The notes: generated from the sequence alone by a model not told the origin. Counted from the stretch's first letter, positions 27,690 through 39,111 are shown. The stretch is 64,000 nt of DNA from Mycolicibacterium lacusdiani (GCF_021916785.1 NZ_JAKCFC010000003.1:62001-126000), one strand, 5' to 3'. A program made the numbers and translations.

Positions 27690-27980
27690 ATGCCACAGCC
27701 ACAGCAGCTGCCCGGGCCCAACGCCGATATCTGGGACTGGCAAATGGACGGTCTTTGCCGGGGCGTCGATTCCTCGATGTTCTTCCATCCGGACGGCGAG
27801 CGCGGCCGCGCTCGCTCGCAGCGCGAGATGCGCGCCAAGGAAATGTGCCGCAGCTGCCCGGTCATCACGCAGTGCCGCAGCCACGCCCTCGCCGTCGGCG
27901 AGCCCTACGGCATCTGGGGCGGGCTGAGCGAGTCCGAGCGGGAGATGCTCCTGAAGCGAGGGATCCGCCGCTCGGCCTGA
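27690..27980 (+). CDS. whiB3: WhiB3, iron-sulfur redox-responsive regulator
   Basis: The 96-residue protein has the four cluster cysteines C23, C53, C56 and C62 (C-x29-C-x2-C-x5-C), the GIWGG turn at 74-78 and a basic C-terminus, as in WhiB3. The opening MPQPQQLPGPNADIWDW is nearly that of M. tuberculosis WhiB3 as I remember it. These proteins bind a [4Fe-4S] cluster, sense O2 and NO, and interact with the major sigma factor to control lipid and redox genes. The ATG at 27690 follows GAGAGGGG. A strong terminator follows at 28001-28032. Confidence 0.95.
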   Translation: MPQPQQLPGPNADIWDWQMDGLCRGVDSSMFFHPDGERGRARSQREMRAKEMCRSCPVITQCRSHALAVGEPYGIWGGLSESEREMLLKRGIRRSA

Positions 27981-28000
27981 CCCGAACCCACGACCATCGC

Positions 28001-28032
28001 AAAGGCCCCCACCCGGAAAGGTGGGGGCCTTT
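28001..28032 (+). terminator. whiB3 terminator
   Basis: Perfect 13-bp arms AAAGGCCCCCACC / GGTGGGGGCCTTT with a 6-nt loop end in a short T run on the plus strand and A run on the other, so it could work in both directions. Confidence 0.88.
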
Positions 28033-28102
28033 CGCGTCGTCGATGCGTGGTACCGCGCCGACGGTCCCACCTCGAGCCAGCGGCCAGGCACTACACAACG
28101 AG

Positions 28103-28134
28103 GACACCCCCGGTCCGCGTGGACCGGGGGTGTC
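28103..28134 (-). terminator. groEL1 terminator
   Basis: Perfect 14-bp arms GACACCCCCGGTCC / GGACCGGGGGTGTC with a 4-nt loop lie 19 bp beyond the groEL1 stop, reading on the minus strand. Confidence 0.85.
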
Positions 28135-28152
28135 TCTTGGTGCATTCGCTAC

Positions 28153-29874
<1,722 letters not shown>

Positions 29875-29885
29875 GACACGGGTGC

Positions 29886-30188
29886 TTACTTGTTGACGAC
29901 TGCCAGCACGTCGCGCGCCGAGAGGATCAGGTACTCCTCGCCGCCGTACTTGATCTCCGTGCCGCCGTACTTGCTGTAGATGACGGTGTCGCCCTCGGCG
30001 ACGTCCAGAGGAATGCGCTTCTCGCCATCCTCGTCCCAGCGGCCGGGGCCAACTGCAACGACGGTGCCTTCTTGCGGCTTTTCCTTGGCCGTGTCGGGAA
30101 TGACCAGACCGGATGCGGTCGTGGTCTCGGCCTCATTGGCCTGAACGAGGATCTTGTCCTCGAGTGGCTTGATGTTCACGCTCGCCAC
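29886..30188 (-). CDS. groES: Co-chaperonin GroES
   Basis: The 100-residue co-chaperonin has the mobile-loop region [21 protein letters not shown] and the terminal [13 protein letters not shown] of the family. The GTG at 30188 ([12 protein letters not shown]) has GGAGG 8 nt upstream. A GTG at 30203 overlaps that ribosome site and is rejected. The length is identical to the M. tuberculosis protein. It is the first gene of the groES-groEL1 operon and sits behind a perfect CIRCE element, so HrcA control is expected. Confidence 0.97.
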   Translation of the reverse strand: MASVNIKPLEDKILVQANEAETTTASGLVIPDTAKEKPQEGTVVAVGPGRWDEDGEKRIPLDVAEGDTVIYSKYGGTEIKYGGEEYLILSARDVLAVVNK

Positions 30189-30319
30189 GATGGGGTCCTC
30201 CACTTGGTTCGGGTGTGGGTCCGGACAACCCGGACCCGATCACTAACAGGTGTTCGGCATGCGTCCGTGCCCATTGCGCCGTCGTCGCGGGAGCCAGCGC
30301 GGGCTCGGCTGCGTGCCAC

Positions 30320-30346
30320 CTAGCACTCTATACACGCGAGTGCTAG
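30320..30346. promoter_or_regulatory. CIRCE element (HrcA operator) upstream of groES
   Basis: CTAGCACTC-N9-GAGTGCTAG is a perfect dyad matching the CIRCE consensus TTAGCACTC-N9-GAGTGCTAA in all but the outer bases. An additional overlapping half-site TAGCACTC follows at 30344-30351. Confidence 0.94.
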
Positions 30347-30383
30347 CACTCAAGGGTGGGTTGTGCGTCGTGTGGGACGCCGC

Positions 30384-31409
30384 TCACGCCACCTGCCCCC
30401 TGAGCACCGGCAGGCCCGGGTCGCTGGGCACGTCGAGCGGCGACGGCGGCGCGCCCGCGGCGATGAGATGGGCGGCGAACGACGCGATCATCGCCCCGTT
30501 GTCGGTGCAGAGTCGCGGCCGTGGCACCCGCAACACGAGACCGGCTGCAGCGCAACGCTCCTCGGCGAGTTCGCGCAGCCGTGAGTTGGCCGCCACTCCC
30601 CCGGCGATCAGCAGCGTCGACACGCCGAGATCGGTGGCGGCGCGCACGGCCTTGAGCGTCAGCACGTCGGCGACCGCCTCCTGGAACCCCGCGGCCACGT
30701 CGGCGGTCGATGCGTCGGGATGGCGTTCGACGTAACGCGCGACCGCCGTCTTGAGGCCGCTGAAGCTGAACGCGTACGGCGCGTCCCTTGGGCCGGTCAT
30801 GCCGCGCGGGAACGCGATCGCGTCGCGATCACCGGTGCGAGCGAGGTCGTCGAGCGGCTTGCCGCCCGGATAGCCGAGGCCGAGCAGCCGCGCCACCTTG
30901 TCGTAGGCCTCGCCTGCGGCGTCGTCGACGGTGCTGCCCAGTTCCTCGATCGGCGCGCCGAGCGAGCGGACGTGCAGCAGATGGGTGTGCCCGCCCGAGA
31001 CCAGCAGCCCGATGCACTCGGGCAGCGGGCCGTGTTCGTAGACGTCGGCCGCGAGGTGACCGCCGAGGTGGTTGACCGCGTAGAACGGGACGCCCCACGC
31101 CGCGGCGTACGCCTTGGCGGCCGCCACTCCGACCAGCAGCGCGCCGGCCAGCCCGGGGCCGATCGTCGCGGCGACGACGTCGGGCCTGCGGACCCCCGCG
31201 ACGTCGAGGGCCCGGCGCATCGTCGGCCCCAGCGCCTCGAGGTGCGCGCGCGAGGCGATCTCGGGGACGACGCCGCCGAAGCGCACGTGCTCCTCGACGC
31301 TGGAGGCCACCTCGTCGGCGAGCAGCGTCACGGTGCCGTCGTCGGCGAGGTCGCAGATGCCGACGCCGGTCTCGTCGCAGGAACTCTCGATGGCCAGGAT
31401 GATCGTCAT
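30384..31409 (-). CDS. tsaD: tRNA N6-adenosine threonylcarbamoyltransferase TsaD
   Basis: The 341-residue ASKHA-fold enzyme transfers the threonylcarbamoyl group to A37 of ANN-decoding tRNAs, together with TsaB and TsaE. It has the N-terminal IESSCDET motif, metal-binding H114 and H118 in NHLGGH, and GGHTHLL. The start ATG at 31409 overlaps the rimI stop (ATGA). tsaE, tsaB, rimI and tsaD are all encoded in one overlapping chain, so the t6A machinery except TsaC is made from one transcript. The old name gcp (glycoprotease) is misleading. Confidence 0.96.
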   Translation of the reverse strand: MTIILAIESSCDETGVGICDLADDGTVTLLADEVASSVEEHVRFGGVVPEIASRAHLEALGPTMRRALDVAGVRRPDVVAATIGPGLAGALLVGVAAAKAYAAAWGVPFYAVNHLGGHLAADVYEHGPLPECIGLLVSGGHTHLLHVRSLGAPIEELGSTVDDAAGEAYDKVARLLGLGYPGGKPLDDLARTGDRDAIAFPRGMTGPRDAPYAFSFSGLKTAVARYVERHPDASTADVAAGFQEAVADVLTLKAVRAATDLGVSTLLIAGGVAANSRLRELAEERCAAAGLVLRVPRPRLCTDNGAMIASFAAHLIAAGAPPSPLDVPSDPGLPVLRGQVA

Positions 31410-31879
31410 GACGTCTCTCTCGGGTCCCGTCGCATCGTGTACGCGTCGGCCCCGCTGACACGGTAGTACCGCTTGCGCAGTCCGACGACGTCGAACCCGA
31501 CGCTCTGATACAGCTTGATCGCCGCGTCGTTGTCCGTCCGCACCTCGAGGAACACCGCGCCGCCGTCGGCGATCTGCAGCAGCATGTCGAGTAGCCGCCG
31601 CCCGATCCCCCGGCCCTGGAAGGCCGTGTCGACGCCGATGGTGTGGACCTCGTACTCGAACGGCGGTGTGCGGCCCAGCCGGGTGATCCCCGCGTATCCG
31701 ACGAGCCGCCCGTCCACTCGGGCGGCGACGTAGTGGTTGTGCCGGGACTCCAGTTCGCGAATGAACGCGACGGCAGGCCACGGATCGTCGCCAGGGAACA
31801 GCTGCGCCTCCAGTTCCGCGCAGCGGTCCGCGTCACCGATGCGCAGTCCCTCGTAGACGACGTCGGCGGGCTGGTTCAC
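31406..31879 (-). CDS. rimI: Ribosomal protein alanine N-acetyltransferase RimI (GNAT)
   Basis: The 157-residue GNAT protein has the acetyl-CoA pyrophosphate loop QGRGIG at 88-93 preceded by the beta4 segment YEVHTIGV, and ends with the [13 protein letters not shown] motif of RimI. It acetylates the N-terminus of ribosomal protein S18 and probably others. The GTG at 31879 overlaps the tsaB stop (GTGA), and its own stop overlaps the tsaD start. Length matches M. tuberculosis RimI. A longer open frame runs upstream but is antisense to codon use and overlaps tsaB and tsaE. Confidence 0.93.
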   Translation of the reverse strand: MNQPADVVYEGLRIGDADRCAELEAQLFPGDDPWPAVAFIRELESRHNHYVAARVDGRLVGYAGITRLGRTPPFEYEVHTIGVDTAFQGRGIGRRLLDMLLQIADGGAVFLEVRTDNDAAIKLYQSVGFDVVGLRKRYYRVSGADAYTMRRDPRETS

Positions 31880-32505
31880 CGGGTCTGCTCGCTGCGCGGC
31901 TTGGCGTCTGGCCGCCGCAGGTAGAGCGGGACCAGCGGCCCCGGAGGCGCAGCCCAGTTCACGGCGCGCACCAGACCCGACGCCGTGGGGAACGTCGGCG
32001 TCAGGCGGGGCAGGTCGAACAGCGCGGCATGGTCGGGCGAACCGGCCACCGTCAGCGCACCGGTGGGCACGTCGTCGGGCGCGGACACCCCGGGCCCGCC
32101 CACGCGTACTCCGTCGCGGTAGCGCGCCCAGTACACCTCTCGCCGCCGCGCATCCGTGACCACCAGCGCCTCGCCGAGGGTGTCGATGCCGATCGCGTCG
32201 AGGCTGCACACGCCGTAGACCGGCACGTCGAGAGCATGCGCATACGCGGCAGCCGTCGCCATGCCGACGCGCAGCCCGGTGAAGGGCCCTGGGCCGCAGC
32301 CCACCACCACCGCGTCGAGGTCGGCCATCGCCACGCCCGCATCGGCCATGGCGCCCAAGACGTTCGGAGTCAGTTGCTCGGCGTGCGCGCGGGCGTCCAG
32401 CGTGACCCGTTCGCCGAGCACCTTCACCTCCGACGCGTCGCGGCGCACCACTCCCGCGGTGACGGCGGGCGTGGCGGTGTCGATCGCCAGCACGAGGCCG
32501 CTCAT
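31876..32505 (-). CDS. tsaB: tRNA threonylcarbamoyladenosine biosynthesis protein TsaB
   Basis: The 209-residue TsaB is the inactive ASKHA paralogue of TsaD and forms the platform of the TsaBDE complex. It has VLAIDTATPAVTAGVV at the N-terminus and the GCGPGPFTGLRVG motif of the family. The ATG at 32505 overlaps the tsaE stop (ATGA), and its own end overlaps rimI (GTGA). Confidence 0.94.
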   Translation of the reverse strand: MSGLVLAIDTATPAVTAGVVRRDASEVKVLGERVTLDARAHAEQLTPNVLGAMADAGVAMADLDAVVVGCGPGPFTGLRVGMATAAAYAHALDVPVYGVCSLDAIGIDTLGEALVVTDARRREVYWARYRDGVRVGGPGVSAPDDVPTGALTVAGSPDHAALFDLPRLTPTFPTASGLVRAVNWAAPPGPLVPLYLRRPDAKPRSEQTR

Positions 32506-33011
32506 CGCCCGCCCTCCCATTCGCCCGCGCCGTTCCACTGCCAGATCGCCGTGCGCACGTCGGTCTCTCCGCCACGTTCCAGGCGGATGTCGAGGTGCCG
32601 GTCGGACAGCCGCTCGGCCAGGCCCTCACCCCATTCGACCACCACGACGGCATCGTCGAGGTCGGTGTCGAGATCCAGCGAGTCGAGTTCGGCGAGCAGG
32701 TCGGCGTCCACCGAGTCGTGGCCCTCCAGCAGCCGGTACACGTCGACGTGCACCAGCGCGGGCCGCCCCGCGTCGCGGGCACGGTGCAGCCGGGCCAGCA
32801 CGAACGTCGGCGAGGTCACCGCACCCTCGACGTTCATGGCCTGCGCGATTCCCTTGGCGAGCACCGTCTTTCCCGCGCCCAGCGGACCCGACAGCACCAC
32901 GACGTCGCCGGCCCGAAGCCCCGCCCCCAGTCGAGCACCCAGCGCCATGGTGTCCTCGGCGGTCGCCAGTTCGGCGGTGCCACCCGACGCGGTGTCATGG
33001 GCGTTAGACAC
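32502..33011 (-). CDS. tsaE: tRNA threonylcarbamoyladenosine ATPase TsaE
   Basis: The 169-residue P-loop ATPase has Walker A GPLGAGKT at 42-49 and TSPTFVLAR downstream, as in the YjeE/TsaE family. It drives turnover of the TsaB-TsaD complex. The GTG at 33011 overlaps the end of the upstream hydrolase gene by 8 nt, and its stop overlaps tsaB. This dense packing indicates translational coupling across the alr-to-tsaD unit. Confidence 0.94.
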   Translation of the reverse strand: MSNAHDTASGGTAELATAEDTMALGARLGAGLRAGDVVVLSGPLGAGKTVLAKGIAQAMNVEGAVTSPTFVLARLHRARDAGRPALVHVDVYRLLEGHDSVDADLLAELDSLDLDTDLDDAVVVVEWGEGLAERLSDRHLDIRLERGGETDVRTAIWQWNGAGEWEGGR

Positions 33012-34128
33012 GGTTGCGCACCCGTTCGCGCAGACGTCGGGTCAGGGCGACGAGCTTGGACGGCGTGGCGCGCTCCACCAGGCGGACCAGCGCGTCGTCG
33101 ACGATCTCCGGCTGCTCGAGCTGAACGAGATGCCCTGCGCCGCCGATGATCACCAGCTCGCACTTCGGCAGGCGCTCGGCCATCGCCTCGGCGTATTCGT
33201 GTGGGGTGAGCAGGTCGCGGTCGCCGCACACGACGAGCGTGGGGATCTTCGCCAGCGTCGAAAGCCCCTCGGTCTCGTCGTGCACCTCGAGTGCGTGCAG
33301 GAAGCCGACGAGCGTGGCGATCGGCGTGTCGTGCATCATCCGCTCCGAGAACGCCACGACGCTCGGGCTGATCTTCTCGTCGCCGTAGGAGGCGGCACGC
33401 AGCACCGGCCCGATGACCGATCGGGCGGCACCCCTGGTGTGATGCACGGCCTGTGGCGCGTAACGGACGGCGAACCGTGCGGCCTCCAGGGCCGGGTTGC
33501 GCAGGATCTCTCCCAGCGGGGATCGTGAGATACCCTCTGCCGCAGACGATATCAACGCCGCCCCGACGATGCGGGCACCGTAGCGCTTCGGGAACTGCCG
33601 GGCGTGCGACAGTACCGTCATGCCACCCATCGAGTGGCCGACCAGCACGATCGGCCCGCGCGGCGCCATCACCGTCAGCACGTCCTCGAGGTCCTGGCCG
33701 AGCCGGGGCACCGTGAACGTGTCGGGCGATGCGCTGCCCGACTGTCCGTGGCCACGCTGGTCGTAGAACACCATCCGCACCTGCGGGCCCCACTGCTCGG
33801 TGAGGCGCAGGCGCTGAAAGTAGAACGCGCCCATGCGCAGACAGAACCCGTGGGCGAACACGACCGTGAGCGGCGCGTCCTGCGGACCGACCTCCCTGAC
33901 CGCCAGCGGCACGCCGTCGGAGGTGGTGACGATGCAGCTGCGGTCGGCATCGAGCAGTTCGAAGTCCTCGTCGCGGTGTGGGTCGTCGGCGGTGACACGG
34001 CGGGTCAGCGACTTCGCCACCGTGGACCCGGCGAGGCTGCCGACGGCGGCCAGCCCGGCCAGACCCGCCAGCCAGCTCGCGTTGCGTCGCCGGCCACGCC
34101 ACCGGTCGGCCCGCGCCACCTCGCTCAC
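33004..34128 (-). CDS. Membrane-associated alpha/beta hydrolase between alr and tsaE
   Basis: The 374-residue protein has a basic N-terminus and a hydrophobic segment (about residues 18-38) that could anchor it, followed by an alpha/beta hydrolase domain. The oxyanion strand [10 protein letters not shown], the nucleophile elbow GHSMGG with S166, the acid in CGDRDLLTP and the histidine in [10 protein letters not shown] are all present. It is a probable lipase or esterase of unknown substrate. It starts with GTG at 34128 overlapping the alr stop (GTGA) and overlaps tsaE by 8 nt. Its conserved place in the alr-tsa chain does not reveal its job. Confidence 0.9.
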   Translation of the reverse strand: MSEVARADRWRGRRRNASWLAGLAGLAAVGSLAGSTVAKSLTRRVTADDPHRDEDFELLDADRSCIVTTSDGVPLAVREVGPQDAPLTVVFAHGFCLRMGAFYFQRLRLTEQWGPQVRMVFYDQRGHGQSGSASPDTFTVPRLGQDLEDVLTVMAPRGPIVLVGHSMGGMTVLSHARQFPKRYGARIVGAALISSAAEGISRSPLGEILRNPALEAARFAVRYAPQAVHHTRGAARSVIGPVLRAASYGDEKISPSVVAFSERMMHDTPIATLVGFLHALEVHDETEGLSTLAKIPTLVVCGDRDLLTPHEYAEAMAERLPKCELVIIGGAGHLVQLEQPEIVDDALVRLVERATPSKLVALTRRLRERVRNRV

Positions 34129-35285
34129 CGGCTCGTCCCGCCGGTGTACACGCGGCCGACCCGACCCCGCGGGCTGGTCACCACCTCGTAGTTGATGGTG
34201 CCCAGCGTCTCGGCCCAGTCCTGGGCGGTCGGTTCCCCGTTCGCTCCGGAGCCGAACAGGATGGCGGTGTCGCCGACGCTGACGTCGATCGGACCCGGGC
34301 CCAGGTCGACGACGAACTGGTCCATGCAGACCCGGCCCACGTTGGGTCGGCAGGTGCCGTTGATCTGCACGTCGAAGCGACCGCTGAGGTTCCGGAACAC
34401 GCCGTCGGCGTAGCCGAGCGGGATGAGCGCCACCGTGGTGTCGCGCTCGGCGATCCACGTGTGCCCGTAGGAGACACCGTCACCCGCCTGGATCGGCCGC
34501 ACCATGGCGACCGGGCACGTGAGCGTCATCGCCGGGATCAGGCCCATGTCGCCGCGCGCCGGGATGGGGGTTTGGCCGTACACCGCGATACCGGGGCGGA
34601 CCAGGTCGAAGGCGAGATCGGGCCGGGTCATCGTGGCGGGCGAGTTGGCCAGGTGCGCGATCTCGAAGTCGACGCCCGAGGCACTGGCCTGTGCCCGCAG
34701 CTGCGAGAACCGTTGCGCCTGACGGTCGTTGACCGGACTGTCCGGATCGTCGCCGCACGCCAGGTGCGACATGATCCCGCGCAGCCGGATGGCGCCTGCG
34801 GCACTCGCCCTGGCGAGCGTCGGCAGCATCTCGGTGAAGTCGTCACCGCTGGCGCCGTTGCGACTCAGGCCGGTGTCGACCTTCACCGTCACGGTGGCGG
34901 TGCGGCCGGTGCGTTCCACGGCGGTGAGCAGGTGGGCGAGCTGACGCGGCGAGGACACGGCGACCTGGACGTCGGCGGCCACCGCGGGAGCGAAGTCGGC
35001 GCCGGGAGCGTGCAGCCAGGCCAGCACCGGGCCGGTGAAGCCGTCGCGGCGCAGCGCCAGCGCCTCGTCGAGGGTGGCGACGCCTATCTCGGCGGCGCCC
35101 GCAGCGAGTGCGGCCTCCGCCACCGCGGTGGCGCCGTGCCCGTACCCGTCGGCCTTCACGACCGCCATCACCGCAGCCGAACCGGCATGGTCGCGCAGCA
35201 ATCGCACGTTGTGGGCGATCGCGTCGAGGTCCACCACCACGGTGGCCGCGTGCGACGTGCTGGGGGTGAGGTCGGTGATGTGCAT
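34125..35285 (-). CDS. alr: Alanine racemase
   Basis: The 386-residue PLP enzyme makes D-alanine for peptidoglycan. The Schiff-base lysine is K44 in [10 protein letters not shown]; the second catalytic tyrosine is in [17 protein letters not shown] is also conserved. I take the ATG at 35285 (MHITDL); a GTG at 35291 would add two residues. It heads the chain alr-hydrolase-tsaE-tsaB-rimI-tsaD. The upstream gap to gadB is 45 bp, so gadB and alr, which read in the same direction, may share transcripts. Confidence 0.96.
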   Translation of the reverse strand: MHITDLTPSTSHAATVVVDLDAIAHNVRLLRDHAGSAAVMAVVKADGYGHGATAVAEAALAAGAAEIGVATLDEALALRRDGFTGPVLAWLHAPGADFAPAVAADVQVAVSSPRQLAHLLTAVERTGRTATVTVKVDTGLSRNGASGDDFTEMLPTLARASAAGAIRLRGIMSHLACGDDPDSPVNDRQAQRFSQLRAQASASGVDFEIAHLANSPATMTRPDLAFDLVRPGIAVYGQTPIPARGDMGLIPAMTLTCPVAMVRPIQAGDGVSYGHTWIAERDTTVALIPLGYADGVFRNLSGRFDVQINGTCRPNVGRVCMDQFVVDLGPGPIDVSVGDTAILFGSGANGEPTAQDWAETLGTINYEVVTSPRGRVGRVYTGGTSR

Positions 35286-35330
35286 GATCACCGCCGATTG
35301 TCCCAGACCACGTCCGAGTGGGGCGACGAC

Positions 35331-36722
35331 CTAGTGAGCGAAGGGCTGCACGTCGTCGAAGTGGCCGTTCGGCTTCAGTTCGTCGAGCGAGTTGAGCACG
35401 GTGATGGTGTCGTCGCGCAGCGCCCTGGCCAGGTCGGCGGAGAACCCCTCGCGGACGACGACGCGCAGCACGGTGACGTCGGTGGCGTCGTCCGGCATGG
35501 TGTAGGCGGGCACCTGCCAGCCGTAGGCGCGCAGCGCGTGCGACACGTCGAACTCGGTGTATCCGCGCTTGCCCGCCAGCCGGAAGCTGACCACCGGTAT
35601 CGCGGAGCCGTCGGAGATCAACTCGAAGTGCTCGCTCTCGCGCAGCTGATCGCCGAGCCAGCGGGCGGTGTCCGACAGGCAGTGCATGACCTTCGCGTAG
35701 CCGGCGCGGCCCAGCCGGAGGAAGTTGTAGTACTGGCCCACCACCTGGTTGCCGCCCTTGGAGAAGTTCAGGGTGAACGTCGGCATGTCGCCGCCGAGGT
35801 AGTTGACCCGGAACACCAGGTCCTCGGGCAGGTGCTCGGCGCTGCGCCAGACCACGAACCCGATGCCGGGGTAGGTCAGGCCGTACTTGTGCCCGCTGAC
35901 GTTGATCGACACCACACGCGGCAGCCGGAAGTCCCACACCACGTCGGGGTGCAGGAACGGAACCACGAACCCGCCGCTGGCGGCGTCCACGTGCACTGGG
36001 ACGTCGACCCCACCTCCTCCAGCCAGCTCGTCGAGGGCCGCGCAGATCTCGGCGATCGGCTCGAGTTCACCGGTGTAGGTGGTGCCGAGGATCGCCACCA
36101 CGCCGATGGTGTCCTCGTCGACCGCGTCGAGCACCTGCTGAGCCGTGATGACGTAGCGCCCCTCCGCCATCGGCAGGTACACCGGTTCGACGTCGAAGTA
36201 GCGGCAGAACTTCTCCCAGACCACCTGGACGTTGGACCCCATGACGAGCTTCGGACGGCGGGTGCGCCAGCCGTTCTCCCCGTCTCCGACCTTCGCCCGC
36301 CAGCGCCAGCTCATCGCCAGGCCCGCCAGCATCACGGCCTCGCTGGACCCGACCGTCGAGACGCCGATCGCCGTCGACGGGTCGTCGTCGCGCAGATCCT
36401 CGGCGTGGAACAGGTCGGCGACCATGCACACGCAGCGCTGTTCGATGGCTGCGGTCGCGGGGTACTCGTCCTTGTCGATCATGTTCTTGTCGAACGTCTC
36501 GGCCATCAACTTCTCGGCCTCGGGGTCCATCCACGTCGTCACGAAGGTCGCGAGGTTGAGCCGCGAGCTGCCGTCGAGCATCAGTTCGTCGTGGATGAAC
36601 CGGTAGGCGGCCTGCGGCTCCATGGACTTCTCCGGCATCCGCAGCGACGGCACCGGCGTGGTGGAGAGCCGTCCCGTGTAGGCGGGCGCAATCGACGGCG
36701 AACGGCGGTGCCTGTGCGGCAT
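35331..36722 (-). CDS. gadB: Glutamate decarboxylase
   Basis: The 463-residue PLP enzyme decarboxylates glutamate to GABA. It has HVDAASGGFV and the PLP lysine K279 in SGHKYG, with the family's conserved FVTTWMDPEA near the N-terminus. AGGAGA precedes the ATG at 36722 by 5 nt. It follows nnr with an 8-bp gap on the same strand, as in M. tuberculosis (Rv3433c-Rv3432c). No glutamate/GABA antiporter is nearby, so an acid-resistance system is not evident here. Confidence 0.96.
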   Translation of the reverse strand: MPHRHRRSPSIAPAYTGRLSTTPVPSLRMPEKSMEPQAAYRFIHDELMLDGSSRLNLATFVTTWMDPEAEKLMAETFDKNMIDKDEYPATAAIEQRCVCMVADLFHAEDLRDDDPSTAIGVSTVGSSEAVMLAGLAMSWRWRAKVGDGENGWRTRRPKLVMGSNVQVVWEKFCRYFDVEPVYLPMAEGRYVITAQQVLDAVDEDTIGVVAILGTTYTGELEPIAEICAALDELAGGGGVDVPVHVDAASGGFVVPFLHPDVVWDFRLPRVVSINVSGHKYGLTYPGIGFVVWRSAEHLPEDLVFRVNYLGGDMPTFTLNFSKGGNQVVGQYYNFLRLGRAGYAKVMHCLSDTARWLGDQLRESEHFELISDGSAIPVVSFRLAGKRGYTEFDVSHALRAYGWQVPAYTMPDDATDVTVLRVVVREGFSADLARALRDDTITVLNSLDELKPNGHFDDVQPFAH

Positions 36723-36730
36723 GGGATCTC

Positions 36731-38164
36731 CTAGGGGTTGGGCTGGCGAAGCTGGGCGACGGCCGAGCGGATGTGGTGCAGGATCCGCGATGCCGAGGTC
36801 GGTGCCGCTGCGGGGCCGGGGTCGGCTGCGGCCAGCCCGGCGGCACGTGCGTGCACGAACGCCGCCGTCGCCGCGGCCTCACCGGGTGGCAGACCCGCCG
36901 CCAGCAGGCTGCCGATCATGCCGGACAGCAGATCACCCGATCCCGCGGTCGCCGCCCATGACTGGCCGGCTCGGTTCAGGAACACCGACCCGCCCGCCGA
37001 ACCCGGGTCGGCCACGACCGTCACGTTGCCCTTCAACAGCACCGTGGCACCGAAGGCGTCGGCGAGCCTGCGGGCCGCGCCTACCCGGTCGTCGCCCGGG
37101 GGATGTCCGGCGAGGCGGGCGAACTCGCCCGCGTGCGGGGTCAGGACGGTCGGTGCGGATCGCCGTGCGACGACGTCGGGATGGGCGGCCAGGATCGTCA
37201 GCGCATCGGCGTCGACGATGACCGGGAGGTCGGTGTCGAGGGCGAACCACAGGGCAGCGGCCCCCGCCTCGTCGGTGCCGATGCCGGGGCCCACCACCCA
37301 GGCCTGCACGCGGCCCGCGGCCTGCATCGACGGCGTCGCGATCACCTCGGGCCAGTGCGAGACCACCTCTGCTGCAGCGGTTCCGGCGTAGCGCACCATC
37401 CCCGAGGTCGCGGCGACGGCTGCACCGGTGCACAGGATCGCCGCGCCCGGATAGGTGGCGGAGCCGGCCAGGACGCCGGTGACGCCCTGGGTGTACTTGT
37501 CGTCGTGCGGGCCGGGGACCGGCCACCGGGCCGCGACGTCGGCGGCCTCCATGGACCGCACGTCGGCCTCCGGGAGGTCGAGTCCGATGTCGACGAGTTC
37601 GACGCGGCCGCACTCGCCGAGGGCGTGTACCGGCTTGAAGCCGCCGAACGTGACGGTCAGCGCCGCGTCGACGTGTGGACCGTCGGCGGCTCCGGTGTGC
37701 ACGTCGATGCCGCTGGGCAGGTCGACGGCCACCACGGGTATCCCCCGCGCGGCGACGTCGTCGAACAGTTCGGCCGCGCCAGGGCGCAGCGAGCCGGCAG
37801 CCGAGATGCCCACGACGCCGTCGATCACCAGATCCGTTGCGCTAGGCACTGATTCGACGACCCTGCCGCCTACGCGCCGAAAAGCGGCCAGGGCCTCGCG
37901 GTGTGCCCGCTCGGGGTCGAGCAGCACGGCCGTCGCTGCCGCGCCGCGACGACGCAGGTACGTCGCTGCCCACAGCGCGTCACCGCCGTTGTCGCCGGAG
38001 CCGACGACGGCACAGACGCCGCGTCCTGCGACGGTGCCCAGCTCGCGGGCAATCGCCATCGCGAGCCCATAGGCGGCACGGCGCATCAGCGCACCGTCTG
38101 GCAATTCGGCCAGCAGTGGCGCTTCTGCGGCGCGGATCTCGTCGGCCGAGTAGTAGTGGCGCAT
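36731..38164 (-). CDS. nnr: Bifunctional NAD(P)H-hydrate epimerase/dehydratase
   Basis: The 477-residue enzyme repairs hydrated NAD(P)H. The N-terminal YjeF epimerase domain has VGSGDNGGDALWAATYLRRRG-like sequence (GDNGGD core), and the C-terminal ribokinase-like dehydratase has LTPHAGEFARL and GSGDLLSGMIGSLL. The two domains are in the usual bacterial order. The ATG at 38164 starts MRHYYSADEIRAAE, typical for the family. It is followed by gadB. Confidence 0.95.
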   Translation of the reverse strand: MRHYYSADEIRAAEAPLLAELPDGALMRRAAYGLAMAIARELGTVAGRGVCAVVGSGDNGGDALWAATYLRRRGAAATAVLLDPERAHREALAAFRRVGGRVVESVPSATDLVIDGVVGISAAGSLRPGAAELFDDVAARGIPVVAVDLPSGIDVHTGAADGPHVDAALTVTFGGFKPVHALGECGRVELVDIGLDLPEADVRSMEAADVAARWPVPGPHDDKYTQGVTGVLAGSATYPGAAILCTGAAVAATSGMVRYAGTAAAEVVSHWPEVIATPSMQAAGRVQAWVVGPGIGTDEAGAAALWFALDTDLPVIVDADALTILAAHPDVVARRSAPTVLTPHAGEFARLAGHPPGDDRVGAARRLADAFGATVLLKGNVTVVADPGSAGGSVFLNRAGQSWAATAGSGDLLSGMIGSLLAAGLPPGEAAATAAFVHARAAGLAAADPGPAAAPTSASRILHHIRSAVAQLRQPNP

Positions 38165-38232
38165 CGATGGTCAGGATTCCATGCCGACGTACGCCGGTGG
38201 TGGCCGACGCGGAAACTCGCGTGCCTGCTGCG

Positions 38233-38556
38233 TCAGCTGCCCCGGTTCTCGCCCAGTTCCTCGACGATCGGGTTGACCGGTGGGAGGTCCTTGGCGCTCT
38301 GGGCCAGGCCGGACTTGTCGGGCAACGTGTTGGCCTGCGCGGTCTCGGCGGGGGTCATGTCGCCGTCGTGGGTGACCGAGGCGAGGACTTCGTCGACGTT
38401 GCGGTAATCCACGGCCGGGATGCCGCGCAGCGCGCCGAGGGTGTCCTGATCGGCGCCGTTTCGGTCGGCTACGGCGACGAGTTGGTCCTTGTCCGCTGGG
38501 AAGTCGGCGTCGTTGAGGTACTTCTCGATGCGGCTGCGATCGGTGGTGGCGGCCAT
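38233..38556 (-). CDS. DUF2795 family small protein
   Basis: The 107-residue protein has the DUF2795 pattern: a short helical N-terminus (RIEKYLNDADFPADKDQLVA) followed by DTLGALRGIPAVDYRNVDEV, and a variable acidic/proline tail. GAGAGGAG precedes the ATG at 38556; the open frame to 38625 is ignored. The role of the family is unknown. It lies upstream of nnr on the same strand with a 68-bp gap. Confidence 0.85.
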   Translation of the reverse strand: MAATTDRSRIEKYLNDADFPADKDQLVAVADRNGADQDTLGALRGIPAVDYRNVDEVLASVTHDGDMTPAETAQANTLPDKSGLAQSAKDLPPVNPIVEELGENRGS

Positions 38557-38578
38557 GCTGCTCCTCTCGATTGGCGTC

Positions 38579-39022
38579 TCAGTCGTCTGCCCGATCAGGT
38601 GCCGATGAAACGTCGGCTCCGCCACCGTGGTGGCAGACGGCCTCGAGGTTGATGCCGTCGGGATCGAGCACGAACGCGCCGTAGTAGTCGGGTTGGTATT
38701 CCGGCCGCAGACCGGGCGGGAGCAGCGACGTGGCGCCCGCGCCCAGCGCTGCGTCGTAGAACGCGTGGACGGCGTCGCGGTCGGCCGCGGTGAAGGCCAG
38801 ATGCATGTCGTCTCCGACCCTGCCGTCGGCCACGAGCCAGAAGAACGGCTTGGGATGGCGACCGAAGCCGTGCATCTCGAGTTGTCCGGGACCGGCTGGG
38901 ACGCGGAGCAGCTTGGTGATGCCCAGCGTTGCGAGCACGGGTTCGTAGAAGGCCAGCGAGCGGGCCAGATCCGGCACGGCGATGTTCAGGTGATCGATCA
39001 GCGATCCGGCATAGTCGGGCAC
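38579..39022 (-). CDS. VOC (glyoxalase/bleomycin resistance) family protein
   Basis: The 147-residue protein has the beta-alpha-beta-beta-beta repeats of the vicinal oxygen chelate fold, opening with IDHLNIAVPDLARSLAFYEPVL and ending DPDGINLEAVCHH. Candidate metal ligands are H11, H94-region MHLAF and E near the C-terminus. The GTG at 39022 has GGAAGG 6 nt upstream. It is divergent from a MarR-type gene with an 89-bp shared region, which suggests that MarR controls it. The substrate is unknown. Confidence 0.88.
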   Translation of the reverse strand: MPDYAGSLIDHLNIAVPDLARSLAFYEPVLATLGITKLLRVPAGPGQLEMHGFGRHPKPFFWLVADGRVGDDMHLAFTAADRDAVHAFYDAALGAGATSLLPPGLRPEYQPDYYGAFVLDPDGINLEAVCHHGGGADVSSAPDRADD

Positions 39023-39111
39023 GAGACGCCTTCCGCGTAGGGTTTACTGCACCGCGCATTATCTGCGTCGTGCAACTAAATCCAGTGAACCAGCTTCGAG
39101 CAGGAGACGCA

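Noticed and set aside
31406..32782. Long 458-codon frame that contains rimI at its end
   Set aside because: Only the last 157 codons look like protein (RimI). The upstream part is an off-frame reading of tsaB and tsaE.
34461..36734. 757-codon open frame antisense to alr and gadB
   Set aside because: It spans two convincing enzymes on the other strand and has no recognisable fold or ribosome site.
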